Source: Schaedlerella arabinosiphila
Lineage (GTDB): Bacteria > Bacillota > Clostridia > Lachnospirales > Lachnospiraceae
DNA length: 64,000 nucleotides
Assembly (NCBI RefSeq): GCF_003885045.1
Contig: NZ_RHJS01000002.1
Span: forward strand, 248,001-312,000
Reading direction: 5' to 3'
The position numbers and the translations under genes were made by a program. The notes beneath the pieces are model-generated. The model was not told where the DNA came from. It saw nothing but the letters and a program-made list of their open reading frames with translations, and did not search any database. Below, piece after piece: positions 9,940-18,505 of this stretch (positions are counted from its first letter, which is position 1; every line of letters starts with the position of its first letter).

Positions 9940-11175
9940 ATGGAATTATATTTCAAAAGAGAGGAATGCTGCGGATGCGGGGCATGTGTGGATGTATGCC
10001 GGGTACAGGCTGTGCGTATGCGCCAGGATGGGGAAGGGTTTCTATATCCGGAAATCGACAGATCCATATGTGTGCACTGCGGCAGATGTGAAGAAGTCTG
10101 TCCTGTAAAAAAACATACCTTGCCGGACGAAGTCCTCCGGCCCGCAGGGCATGTGTTCAGGTGTGCCCTTGGGTATACCTTGACGGACAAAGCCCGCACG
10201 CTCCATAGGGGCATGGACTATGGGATGCCCTTAGAGAATCCTTCTGCCGAATGCTGGAATCAATACATCGGAGCAAGGGCAAAAAGTGCAGCGGTCAGAA
10301 ATTCCAGCTCTTCCGGCGGTATGTTTTCAATCCTGGCACAATATGTCCTTGAAAGGAAAGGTGTGGTATTTGGTGCAGGCTATAACAGCAGGATGGAAGT
10401 GGTACATAGAGGAGCAGAGAATCTGGAACAACTGGAAAAGATAAAAAGGACCAAGTATGTCCAGAGCAATATACAGGGTATATTTTTAAAAGTAGAGCAG
10501 TGTTTAAAAGGGAGGCGGTGGGTGCTGTTCTGCGGTACGCCTTGCCAGTCACAGGCTCTTAGGCTTTTCCTTGGGCAGGAGTATGATACGCTGATCGTTG
10601 TGGATCTGGTATGCTATGGTGTTCCGTCTCCGGGAATCTGGGAAAATTATGTAAAGTATCTGGAGTACAGGCATCATGGGAAAATGACAGAATTTTCTTT
10701 TCGGGATAAGAGGGCGCAAGACTATGGGCATACATGTGCTTATGTGATCAATGGAGAGGAATATGCGGGTTCACTTTTTCAGGATAGGTTCTGCAGGATG
10801 TACTTTAAAAATTATATTCTGCGGCCTTCCTGTCATAGCTGTAAATTCTGTACGGTAGATCGAAGCAGTGATTTTACGATCGGGGATTTCTGGGGGATTG
10901 AGAAGGTTAGGCCGGATTTGGATGATGGCATGGGAAATTCAATGATGATCCTTCATACGGAGAAAGCAAGAAGAATTTGGGAACAAGTTCAGGAAGATGT
11001 GGACTGGTTTGAATGTACAAAAGAAGATCTGCTGCAGCCGCGTCTGACTAAGCCAACATGCAGGGCAAAAGGACGAAGAATGCTCCTGCTGCTATATAAA
11101 CTGCTGCCATTTTTTCTATTTATAAGAGCAGCGGATGACCGGGCGTGGATCTGGAAATTGTTTCGAAAGAAATAG
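9940..11175 (+). CDS. 4Fe-4S / F420-hydrogenase beta-subunit-like protein (cluster A)
   Basis: A 411-residue protein with two 4Fe-4S ferredoxin motifs at the N-terminus (CGCGACVDVC region, residues 10-20, and CVHCGRCEEVCP, ~44-55) followed by the coenzyme F420 hydrogenase/dehydrogenase beta-subunit N and C domains. Such proteins recur in clostridial glycan clusters next to pyruvyl transferases; their reaction is not established, and a redox or reductive sugar modification is the usual guess. ATG 9940 follows AGAGGAG and places the first cysteine cluster at the very start; an upstream in-frame ATG at 9895 has no good site. The paralogue at 31908 lacks about 30 residues present here after the second cluster. 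Confidence 0.85.
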   Translation: MELYFKREECCGCGACVDVCRVQAVRMRQDGEGFLYPEIDRSICVHCGRCEEVCPVKKHTLPDEVLRPAGHVFRCALGYTLTDKARTLHRGMDYGMPLENPSAECWNQYIGARAKSAAVRNSSSSGGMFSILAQYVLERKGVVFGAGYNSRMEVVHRGAENLEQLEKIKRTKYVQSNIQGIFLKVEQCLKGRRWVLFCGTPCQSQALRLFLGQEYDTLIVVDLVCYGVPSPGIWENYVKYLEYRHHGKMTEFSFRDKRAQDYGHTCAYVINGEEYAGSLFQDRFCRMYFKNYILRPSCHSCKFCTVDRSSDFTIGDFWGIEKVRPDLDDGMGNSMMILHTEKARRIWEQVQEDVDWFECTKEDLLQPRLTKPTCRAKGRRMLLLLYKLLPFFLFIRAADDRAWIWKLFRKK

Positions 11176-11184
11176 ATGAAAAGC

Positions 11185-11215
11185 AGGAGGGGCTGTTTTG
11201 CAGCAACCCCTTCCT
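11185..11215. terminator. Possible bidirectional terminator between convergent genes
   Basis: An imperfect hairpin, AGGAGGGGCTG paired with CAG-CAA-CCCCTTCCT around a TTTTG loop, sits between the stop of the Fe-S protein and the stop of the opposing GT4. Only a weak T-run follows on either strand, so termination is inferred from position and stem strength. Confidence 0.4.
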
Positions 11216-11229
11216 CAGTATCCGCTTTT

Positions 11230-12312
11230 TTACCTTGCGAATATCCTTTCCCATTCATCTAAAATATTCTCTTTTTCAAATTTTCGAACAGAATCTGCAG
11301 CCTGCCTGCCCATTTCTCTGCGCATCTCTTTATCATTCATAAGAACTTCCATTTTACATGCAAAATCTTTTATATCCCATGGCTCGACCAAAAAGCCATT
11401 TGTCCCGTCACATATGACTTCTTTTGGACCAGTTTTGCAGGAATAACAGACAGCTGGGAGTGAAAAAAACATAGCTTCAAGAAGAACCATTGCAAATCCC
11501 TCATTTCTGGAAGGAAGAACAAAGAATGCCGCATTCTTATAATATTCTTCAATATTAGATACAGCTCCAACGAAACGCATATTTTTAATGCCGGCTTTTG
11601 CTGCCTTTTTCTCTAAGGCGCTTCTATCTTTACCATCCCCTGCAACTACAACCGCCCAGTGTGTATATTTCGGTTCCAGCAGACTCCAGCTTTCAATCAA
11701 CAAATCAAAGCCCTTCGCCTCCGTAAGTCTCCCTGCTGCTAAAATAAAAGGCAATTCCTCTCGTTTAAAAAACGTATCTTCATACGGAACAGGATTGTAG
11801 ATTTGTGTCAGCGCGCATGTTAACCGAAGATTTTTCTGATAATATTTTTTATCTTCTTCTGTTAGGACGATCAGATGATTGGAATATCTTGTGACCATCC
11901 GCCTTACTATCTTCCTTAAAAAATGATTCCTTTCGAAGTGATAATAATAATTAAAATGTTCCCACGAAATCCAACGGATTTCTGGCATACGGTATTTCAG
12001 AAAAATGGAATAGCAGCCTAATATAATATCTACATCCACCAGAAAATCAGGACGTTCCCGGGACAATAGTGCTGTAAGGTATTGAAGATTTCCGATAATT
12101 CCAGGGTTCTTTCTTTCCTGCGCTGCCCAATAGACTTTAATGCTCTTATCTAATGAAAAGAATGTTTTTCCATTTCCTCCCAGGCTAATTAGGGAAACTT
12201 GATAACCGCGTTTCAACAGTCCATTTGCAATGATAGACAATACTCGTTCTGTTCCACTGGAATGGCTCATGTCGCCAATAAAGAAAAAAAGCCGTCTATG
12301 ATTTTTATTCAA
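11230..12312 (-). CDS. GT4-family glycosyltransferase (solitary, opposite strand)
   Basis: A 360-residue GT4 enzyme with SGTERVLSIIANGLL at the start, a LAAGRLTEAKGFDLLI strand in the donor domain and an E-x7-E motif in NEGFAMVLLEA, followed by KTGPKEVI. I take a TTG start at 12312 because AGGAGA lies six bases upstream; a second TTG at 12327 is in frame but has no site. It converges on cluster A and is separated from the DUF1703 gene by gene debris, so it is probably transcribed on its own. Acceptor and donor are unknown. Confidence 0.87.
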   Translation of the reverse strand: MNKNHRRLFFFIGDMSHSSGTERVLSIIANGLLKRGYQVSLISLGGNGKTFFSLDKSIKVYWAAQERKNPGIIGNLQYLTALLSRERPDFLVDVDIILGCYSIFLKYRMPEIRWISWEHFNYYYHFERNHFLRKIVRRMVTRYSNHLIVLTEEDKKYYQKNLRLTCALTQIYNPVPYEDTFFKREELPFILAAGRLTEAKGFDLLIESWSLLEPKYTHWAVVVAGDGKDRSALEKKAAKAGIKNMRFVGAVSNIEEYYKNAAFFVLPSRNEGFAMVLLEAMFFSLPAVCYSCKTGPKEVICDGTNGFLVEPWDIKDFACKMEVLMNDKEMRREMGRQAADSVRKFEKENILDEWERIFAR

Positions 12313-12368
12313 TGTTTTTCTCCTCAATATATTAGACTTGCTCTGGAATATAAAATAATGTTTTCTGA

Positions 12369-12536
12369 ACTTTAATCACAGAAAATATACTATATAGGCG
12401 ATTAAAAGTCAATAGCTTAAGCAGACGAGGGGAAGCTTCTCTTGCAGAGAAAGACGCGGAGCTTGCCCGGAAGGAAGCCGAACTTGCCCGGGCGATGGAA
12501 CTGTTGAAAAAATATAATATTGCATTTGTTTCATAA
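12369..12536 (+). pseudogene. C-terminal remnant of an Rpn/PD-(D/E)XK transposase-like gene
   Basis: An open stretch with no usable start codon ends in EKDAELARKEAELARAMELL and a TAA at 12534-12536. Heptad-like E/A/R-rich tails of this kind close many Rpn-family recombination-promoting nucleases in Lachnospiraceae (family knowledge). Only the tail is left here, so this looks like the scar of a lost mobile gene. The call rests on a short, low-complexity segment. Confidence 0.4.
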
Positions 12537-12552
12537 CATCTGATTGTTTTTT

Positions 12553-12622
12553 ATCCAAATACCAGAAGCCAGTAAAGGCGGAACACCTTGCCTTGACTGG
12601 CTTCTGGTATTTGAACCTGGAT
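12553..12622. repeat. 17-bp perfect inverted repeat (stem-loop)
   Basis: The arms 12557-12573 and 12596-12612 are exact reverse complements (AAATACCAGAAGCCAGT and its complement). The 22-base loop itself holds AAGGC...GCCTT, and ATCC/GGAT bracket the arms. There is no T-run for a clear intrinsic terminator. It could stop transcription of the - strand ATPase gene or be a small palindromic element. Confidence 0.6.
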
Positions 12623-12660
12623 AGTCAAGTAGCTCAAAGAAAAATTTTCAGACAACTTAC

Positions 12661-14364
12661 TTACGCATGTGATCTGCCTATCAATACCTTCTTCCCCCTG
12701 AAAGCAAATCCGTATTTCCTGATCCTTTCGGCCGGCACGCCTTTTGCTTCCAGAGAGACAGCATATTCTTTTTCTTCGATCTGCTGCAGCGCCGCTTTTA
12801 CCGTGTCTTCCAGATCTTTCTCGTCTTCTGAATCCTGAATTTTGAACTCCAGGATAATTCCGGGCTCCTGTATATCCTTTGGTTCAAGCATAACGTCATA
12901 TCTTCCAAATCCGCTTTCACGGTTTGATGTAATGATATAACGATCCTCCAATGTCACCATCAGTCCTAATACAAATCCATGATAAAAGCGCTCCGGTTCA
13001 CGTTCTTCGGATGGCTTGCCGCCGCTGTCAAAGTAACTGAACGTTGTCTTTGCTACCCGGTTCATATAGATATTCATTGCTTTCAGATCATCCAGCAAAA
13101 GAGCTTTTATAAAATCATTGTAATTGGAAGCAGAAGACGCAAACCATCCCTGCACCATACTGCGGAACATGATCTTCGTTTCATAATTGGTGATTTCCAA
13201 TTCATAGACAGGCTTCCACTCACGGCCTGGCACATAGCTTGTCTCACATCGTTTTACCCGGAGATAGCCGCTTGCCAAAAGCAGGCTCCAAATGGCATTT
13301 TCATCCAGGTCAAGCTGGTTATAAACAATCTGCTCTTCAATCTCAGTTAAAATAGTTTTTCCATCCAGCAACTGTTTAAATGACTCTTTGACCTGCTTCG
13401 TCCCTTCCCTGATCATCTTTCCTGCCAGACTATTGCTGCTCGTATTTGCCCAATAAGGAGCAAACTGATGTTTATCCAGGTAATGAATGATAGACCATGG
13501 ATTGTATATATCTGTTTTATGGCCGAAAACAAAGCCGTCATACCAACTCCTCACCTCATCTTTCCTATTCGAAAGATGATATTCGTCTAATGCAGCAAAA
13601 ACCTCCTCTTCTGTGAATCCAAAGCATTCCTCATATTTATCCGATGTTGTTGTTACGACTTCCAGGTTGTTAAAATCCGAAAAGATAGATTCCTTACTGA
13701 TCCGGGTTATTCCTGTCATAATTGCACGTTCCAAATAGGGGTTCCCTTTAAAAGCCGCATGAAACAGACTGCGCGTAAAAGCTGCCAATTCTTCCCAATA
13801 ACCATTTACATATGCCTCCTGCATAGGAGTATCATATTCATCCAGAAGGATGACAGCCTTTTGACCATAATATCGGTACAGATAACCAGACAGTCTCCGG
13901 AGTGATATCGTAATATCTGTATCATCACTATCCGAAGATATTCCATCATAGTATTTTTTGTCTTTTTCTCCAAGAATACCTTCCTTTAACAGAAAGTCGT
14001 ATTGGTTATACAGGTCTACAATCGTCTCACATATTTTTTTCCGTGCCTGTTCGTAGGATACTTCTTTAATATCTGAAAAACTCAAAGATATGACCGGATA
14101 GGTTCCCTGGAGTTTCCGATATGCATCTTCTTTCCATATATTCGTTTCCAGGAAAAGGCTGCTGCCCGAATACTGCACTGAAAAAAAATGTTCTACCATA
14201 CTCATCGTCAGTGTTTTTCCAAATCGGCGCGGCCGGGTAATCAATGTGACATCATCCATGGATTCCCACCACTCTTTGATAAACATGGTCTTATCTACAT
14301 AAAATACATTCCGTTTGATTATCTTTTCAAAATCCTGGAGACCGATTCCAACGGTTCTTGCCAT
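12661..14364 (-). CDS. AAA-ATPase with C-terminal PD-(D/E)XK nuclease domain (DUF1703 type)
   Basis: A 567-residue protein of the AAA-ATPase-like plus DUF1703 family, common in multiple copies in gut Clostridia and Bacteroides and thought to be linked to mobile DNA. The N-terminus reads VDKTMFIKEW and the P-loop RPRRFGKT (~residue 45), with a Walker-B-like ILLDEYDTP (~150). The C-terminus has the nuclease core GRYDVMLEP...ILEFKI, i.e. D-x-n-E-x-K. The start ATG at 14364 follows GAGAGGTG; the frame extends 16 codons upstream without a site. Its biological role is unknown. It diverges from the inverted-repeat region at 14579-14998. Confidence 0.85.
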   Translation of the reverse strand: MARTVGIGLQDFEKIIKRNVFYVDKTMFIKEWWESMDDVTLITRPRRFGKTLTMSMVEHFFSVQYSGSSLFLETNIWKEDAYRKLQGTYPVISLSFSDIKEVSYEQARKKICETIVDLYNQYDFLLKEGILGEKDKKYYDGISSDSDDTDITISLRRLSGYLYRYYGQKAVILLDEYDTPMQEAYVNGYWEELAAFTRSLFHAAFKGNPYLERAIMTGITRISKESIFSDFNNLEVVTTTSDKYEECFGFTEEEVFAALDEYHLSNRKDEVRSWYDGFVFGHKTDIYNPWSIIHYLDKHQFAPYWANTSSNSLAGKMIREGTKQVKESFKQLLDGKTILTEIEEQIVYNQLDLDENAIWSLLLASGYLRVKRCETSYVPGREWKPVYELEITNYETKIMFRSMVQGWFASSASNYNDFIKALLLDDLKAMNIYMNRVAKTTFSYFDSGGKPSEEREPERFYHGFVLGLMVTLEDRYIITSNRESGFGRYDVMLEPKDIQEPGIILEFKIQDSEDEKDLEDTVKAALQQIEEKEYAVSLEAKGVPAERIRKYGFAFRGKKVLIGRSHA

Positions 14365-14610
14365 ACCGACACCTCTCTCTAAAATACACACAGCGCAATA
14401 AGTTTCTTTCATTATAGCTGTTCTCTGTCTAAATCACAACCGCAAATAACCATATATACGATCAGTCAGTTGGAAGATAAATTTGTTTTGGGATATACAA
14501 CCGTTCAGAAGCTGAAAGAGTAAGAAGCAATGAATTATATTGGTTGTTGAGTGAAGGCAGCGATTACAGAAAAAACAATCGCAAAGCGGCTTACTATACG
14601 ACAAGTGCCA

Positions 14611-14637
14611 AAAAAGCCCCTGTTTTAGGAGCTTTTT
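14611..14637. terminator. Terminator-like hairpin inside the left inverted repeat
   Basis: AAAAAGCCCCT pairs with AGGAGCTTTTT around GTTTT, with one mismatch. A-rich and T-rich flanks on the two sides make it able to act in both directions. It lies six bases inside the left arm of the 27-bp inverted repeat. Confidence 0.55.
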
Positions 14638-14919
14638 GCAGGCAGGCCGCCAGAATTGACTGTTCATCAATAACGGCCGCGGCTGCCGTGAGCTTGGACA
14701 GCCGCATAAATGTATGTTTTTTCAGCGATTTGTATCTTCTTTATTATTAATGTTTGTTAGAAAACCACGCCGGCTCATATTCTGTATGTGCAGATCGTGT
14801 ATATAGCAAGGGGATACATTGACTGCGCGGCAGACTGCTGAGATATGTATCTTACGATGAAAGTGATATAGATGCCGCATTTGGAATGGCAGGAGTTAAA
14901 TGTTAAACGCAGATTGGTA

Positions 14920-14948
14920 TTGAAAAAATATGAAAATCGTGTTAAAAT
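14920..14948 (+). promoter_or_regulatory. Sigma-A-type promoter facing the Pel-like operon
   Basis: TTGAAA (14920-14925), a 17-base spacer, and TAAAAT (14943-14948). Transcription would begin near 14955, cross the right arm of the inverted repeat and reach the operon starting at 15351 after a leader of about 400 bases. Confidence 0.6.
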
Positions 14949-15060
14949 TTACTCACTATTTGATGCGTCGTCTTGTCGTATAGTAAGCCGCTTTGCGACA
15001 AGCCGTATACACTGAGAATATCAGCTCAGAATTGTAATTTCCAGGGAGGTCGGATGAGCC

Positions 15061-15219
15061 GTGTGGAACAGAAGATGGAATGAAAAAGAAGAGATGGAAC
15101 CAAAGCTTGGCTTGGAAAAGGCGGAAGAGATTTTAAGAAACGTATATCAGGCAGCTGGTATTGCCCCGCCTGAGAATTGTGCGGAAATACTTCAACGGGG
15201 AGCAGAAAAGAATTTCTGA
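15061..15219 (+). CDS. Possible small protein (52 aa), unrecognised
   Basis: A GTG-started frame, ten bases after AGGGAGGT (15043-15050), encodes a short charged peptide containing EKAEEILRNVYQAAG and ending RGAEKNF. It lies in the leader between the candidate promoter and the Pel-like operon. An overlapping nine-codon ATG frame (15054) uses the same ribosome binding site, so this may instead be a leader peptide or debris. No family recognised. Confidence 0.25.
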   Translation: MWNRRWNEKEEMEPKLGLEKAEEILRNVYQAAGIAPPENCAEILQRGAEKNF

Positions 15220-15350
15220 ATGTGAAGTGAAGATGCCTGAGTTTTAGCTGTGTCAGAGATTGCGGTGACGTTTTACAGAGAGGGTACTCTTTTCAGAAAA
15301 CAGAAAGGATGCCCTCTTTCAATATCATCGTGCGCAGAAAGGTGAAAAAG

Positions 15351-17534
15351 ATGGTTGTATTATTGATAGGCGGCGGCTGTGTGCTGATGGATGCGATGAT
15401 CAGCAAATTAACCAAAAACGGCCATCGCGTGTACCTGCTGACAGGGCAGAAGAACAATCGTTTTTCCTACAAGCAGGTGTTTGAAAAATATAATTTTCCG
15501 TATGACAGCGGAAGCATCAAAGATATTTTTGAGAGTACGAGGCCGGACGTGGTCGTATTTATGGGGGCATACGATACGAACTTTGACTGGGGGGAGGACG
15601 CGAGACAGGACTCGGTGCGCTATGTGGCCGGGCTTGTCAATATCCTGTCCGCTTACAGTGTGGTCAAGGAAGGGAAGTTTGTCTATTTTTCTTCTCAGGA
15701 AGTATACGGCGGAGTCTATATTGACAACATCGGTGAAGAAGAGCCGGTATCCCCGAAAGGGTTTAAAGCAATGGCCATGGTCCAGGGAGAGGAAACCTGT
15801 GAGAATTTCCGAAGGACGCAGGGCGCGGATACGCTGATCCTCCGGTTTGACCATATGTACTGGATACCGGAAAAGGGGAAGTCGGAGGACAACGATTGTT
15901 TCCGGATGTGCCTGGAAGCCCTGAAAACGGGAAAAATCTCAGCCAACGAGAGACGGGCTTTTTCCATGATCTATTTGAACGACGCGGTGGAGCTGGCATA
16001 CAGGGTCCTGTGTGAGAAAGATCCCACACATTCCCTTTACCACATTTCTTCCATGGAGCCGGTTAATGAAAAACAGCTTGCCGGGAAGGTACAGGAAGCG
16101 ATGGGGGCCGGGATCACGGTGACAGACAGTTCGGTGGGGGCAAACAGCCGCCTGGTTCTGGACAGCGGTAGGTATAAGAAAGAGTTTGGCTTTGAACTGT
16201 TCACCGACTATGACAAGGGGATCAAGCAGATCGTCCACTACATGAAGCGCCACAGCAATTCGTTCGTTTCGGAAGAGGATGAAGGCGGCGGGATGGCTCT
16301 GAAGATCTGGAACCTTGTCAGGCGGATCTTCAAGGCGCTGTTTCCATTTGCGGAGTCGATCGCAATGTTTGCACTTGCCTTTTTCCTGAACGGCCAGGCG
16401 GCTGACAGTGAATTCCTGGCGAAGCTGGATATCTACCTCCTGTATGTATTGCTGTTTTCCGTTGTTCACGGCCAGCAGCAGGCTGTTTTCTCTGCTCTGC
16501 TGGCGATGGGCGGCTACTGCTACCAGCAGATGTCAGTCCATTCCCTGTTTGAAGTGCTGCTTGATTACAATACATACGTCTGGATGGCACAGCTCTTTAT
16601 CGTGGGACTGGTTGTGGGCTACATGAAGGACCAACTGAGCTTCATCCGGGAAGAGGGGAGATGCAGGGTTCAATATCTGAACGGCCAGCTTAAGGACATT
16701 GAAGATATCAATGACAGCAACGTGAAACTCAAACATAATTTTGAATCCCAGGTAGTCAATCACAGGGAAAGCCTTGGGAAGATCTATGAGGTCTCTTCCT
16801 CACTGGAGCAGTACGGGCCGGAAGAGGTGCTTTTTTATGCGGCGCAGGTGCTGTCAAAGCTGATGGACTGCAGGGATGTGGCAGTATACAACGTAGCCAA
16901 CGGGGATTACGCAAGGCTCTTTTCCTCCACATCCCCGGAAGCGCGCAGGCTCGGTAATTCGATTAAATATTCGGGGATGGAGGAACTGTATGGGGAACTG
17001 AGGGCGCACAGGGTTTACATCAACCGGAATATGGTAGAAAAAATGCCCATGATGGCAAGCGCAGTCTATTCGGAGGATTCCATGCAACTGATCATCATGC
17101 TCTGGGGCGTTCCGTGGGAGCGCATGACGCTTGGGGAGGCCAATCGGCTCACGATTGTGGGATTCCTGATCCAGAATGCGGTAGTACGTGCCAACCGTTA
17201 TCTGGACGCACTCAGGAATGAGCGTTATGTGGAAGGGACCAGCGTGTTGGAGGAGGAAGCGTTTACGCATCTGGCAAAAGCCTTTTTCGACGCAAAGGAT
17301 AAGGGCCTGACGGAGTATATTCTGCTGGAAATCATAACCAATGAATGGAACTGCGAGTATGCGGCGGATTCCCTGGGCAGAACGATGCGGCAGACAGATT
17401 ATCTGGGACTTTTCAAAGGCGGACATCTGTATGCGCTTCTGCCGAATACCAACAGGGAGAATGTGGGCGGTATCATAGAGCGTTTCCGCGATTTGGGGTA
17501 TGAGTGCCGGATCGACGAGGAGGCGGTGCTATGA
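15351..17534 (+). CDS. pelD: PelD-like c-di-GMP receptor with N-terminal SDR-like domain
   Basis: A 727-residue protein. Residues 1-300 form an extended-SDR (epimerase-like) domain: LLIGGG, YFSSQEVYGG. The glycine motif is incomplete (GGGCVLMD) and the YxxxK pair is missing (KGFKAMAMVQ), so it is probably non-catalytic. About four membrane segments follow (~320-420), a coiled linker, a GAF domain, and a degenerate GGDEF domain whose active-site loop reads FKGGHLYALLP. The c-di-GMP inhibitory-site motif RxxD survives as RQTD (~680-683), as in PelD of Pseudomonas. It is therefore the likely c-di-GMP sensor that gates Pel-like synthesis. ATG 15351 follows GAAAGGTG; a start at 15309 would add 14 residues. 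Confidence 0.82.
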   Translation: MVVLLIGGGCVLMDAMISKLTKNGHRVYLLTGQKNNRFSYKQVFEKYNFPYDSGSIKDIFESTRPDVVVFMGAYDTNFDWGEDARQDSVRYVAGLVNILSAYSVVKEGKFVYFSSQEVYGGVYIDNIGEEEPVSPKGFKAMAMVQGEETCENFRRTQGADTLILRFDHMYWIPEKGKSEDNDCFRMCLEALKTGKISANERRAFSMIYLNDAVELAYRVLCEKDPTHSLYHISSMEPVNEKQLAGKVQEAMGAGITVTDSSVGANSRLVLDSGRYKKEFGFELFTDYDKGIKQIVHYMKRHSNSFVSEEDEGGGMALKIWNLVRRIFKALFPFAESIAMFALAFFLNGQAADSEFLAKLDIYLLYVLLFSVVHGQQQAVFSALLAMGGYCYQQMSVHSLFEVLLDYNTYVWMAQLFIVGLVVGYMKDQLSFIREEGRCRVQYLNGQLKDIEDINDSNVKLKHNFESQVVNHRESLGKIYEVSSSLEQYGPEEVLFYAAQVLSKLMDCRDVAVYNVANGDYARLFSSTSPEARRLGNSIKYSGMEELYGELRAHRVYINRNMVEKMPMMASAVYSEDSMQLIIMLWGVPWERMTLGEANRLTIVGFLIQNAVVRANRYLDALRNERYVEGTSVLEEEAFTHLAKAFFDAKDKGLTEYILLEIITNEWNCEYAADSLGRTMRQTDYLGLFKGGHLYALLPNTNRENVGGIIERFRDLGYECRIDEEAVL

Positions 17535-18503
17535 CCATGGCAAGAGATGAATACATTTTTTTGATAATCCTTGCGGTCAATCTGATTGTGTCGGTTCTCT
17601 ACCTGGCGGCAGGGATCGTGCTCATGGTGCCTGCGCGCATCGCTGGCGGATGGGAACGACGAGGAGATCCTGTATGACAACAGAAGAACTTATGTGATCC
17701 GTTTCATCGAGATGATCCTCTGCCCGGTCATTGTTCCGCTGTTCTTTTTTATGGGGCATCTGTTTTACCTGTTTGTATTCTGGCGGGACGCAAACCTGGT
17801 GGACGTGGTTTTCAGCAAAGACCGTGTAAAAACCAACCTGAAGGCGGACGAAGAGGCAGAACGCAACATCATTCCCCTGGAGGAGGCACTCCTGGTGAAT
17901 GAGAAAAAAGACCTGCGCTCGGTGTTTGTGAATGTGATGCGCGAGGATATCAGAAATTCACTGGCGTCCATTACCCTGGCGCTGGACAGTGAGGACTCGG
18001 AGACTTCTCACTATGCGGCGGCGGTTTTGTCGGATGAACTGAATAAATTCCGTATCTTCGTGCAGAAGCAGCTCACGCAGGTTCGGGAGAAAAAGGATTC
18101 CGATACGGAGGGGGAGGAGATTCTGGTAGATTATATGGACAGCATTCTCAAGCAGCATGTTTTTTCGGATCATGAACAGAGAAAATATGTAAACGAGATG
18201 GCAGAGGCGGCGGAACTGCTCTATGAAAAAGATGCTTCCAGGATCACGCTGGAACGATATGAGGCGGTCTGCCTGAGAACCCTGGAGATGAAGGATTATG
18301 GTGCCGCGGAAACATGGTGCCGGCGCATGGAAGAACAATACCCGGACGAACTGTCCGCGTACACCTGCAGGCTGAAGCTCTATTTTGCCAGGCAGGACAG
18401 GGAAGCCTTTTTCCAGACCCTGGATGCCTTGAAGAAATCAGATGTGGTGATTGACCGTGAGACGCTGGAACTGATTCGGATCTTCAGTACAAGGAGGCAA
18501 TAA
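17531..18503 (+). CDS. pelE: PelE-like membrane protein with TPR-like domain, frameshifted
   Basis: ATG 17531 overlaps the pelD stop and opens a frame with a clear first membrane segment (IFLIILAVNLIVSVLYLAAG), but it hits TGA at 17675. The rest (DNRRTYVIRF, a second hydrophobic segment FIEMILCPVIVPLFFF, then helical repeats such as YGAAETWCRRM and PDELSAYTCRLKLY) is in another frame that has no sensible start. One extra base between 17586 and 17674 explains this. Two membrane helices followed by TPR-like repeats, next to PelD, is the PelE arrangement; PelE bridges PelD and the synthase. It may be a disabled or phase-variable gene or a sequence error. Confidence 0.7.
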
Positions 18504-18505
18504 AG

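Larger units (their letters stand above)
12313..12660. other. Intergenic region with gene debris and a long hairpin
   Basis: No intact gene is visible. On the + strand a frame without a start (12369-12536) ends in a lysine/glutamate-rich coiled tail, and a 17-bp perfect inverted repeat follows at 12557-12612. These are listed separately. Confidence 0.6.
14579..14998. repeat. 27-bp perfect inverted repeats bounding a 366-bp segment (candidate invertible switch or MITE)
   Basis: Left arm 14579-14605 and right arm 14972-14998 are exact reverse complements over 27 bases (core CAAAGCGGCTTACTATACG). Inside lie a terminator-like hairpin beside the left arm and a good promoter beside the right arm that points out toward the Pel-like operon. 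If inverted, the promoter would instead face the DUF1703 gene. This is the layout of phase-variable promoters in gut bacteria. A short CAA is present outside both arms, so a MITE with terminal repeats is the main alternative. No recombinase gene is in the window. Confidence 0.75.
14365..15350. other. Long non-coding region with inverted repeat, promoter and gene debris
   Basis: Nearly 1 kb with no convincing full gene. It holds a 27-bp inverted repeat pair (14579-14605 / 14972-14998), a terminator-like hairpin just inside the left arm, a sigma-A promoter just inside the right arm, short coding debris (for example a + strand frame ending ISQLEDKFVLGYTTVQKLKE at ~14523 and one ending DIDAAFGMAGVKC at 14904-14906), and a possible 52-codon gene at 15061. 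Each main element is listed separately. Confidence 0.6.

Noticed and set aside
14434..14670. A 78-codon - strand frame in the non-coding region
   Set aside because: No ribosome binding site, odd Cys/His/Phe-rich composition, and it runs across an inverted-repeat arm and hairpin.
17586..17650. Start of the PelE-like protein at ATG 17586
   Set aside because: The peptide MCRFSTWRQG is cysteine/arginine-rich and unlike a membrane protein start, has no ribosome binding site, and reads in the wrong frame over a clear membrane helix.
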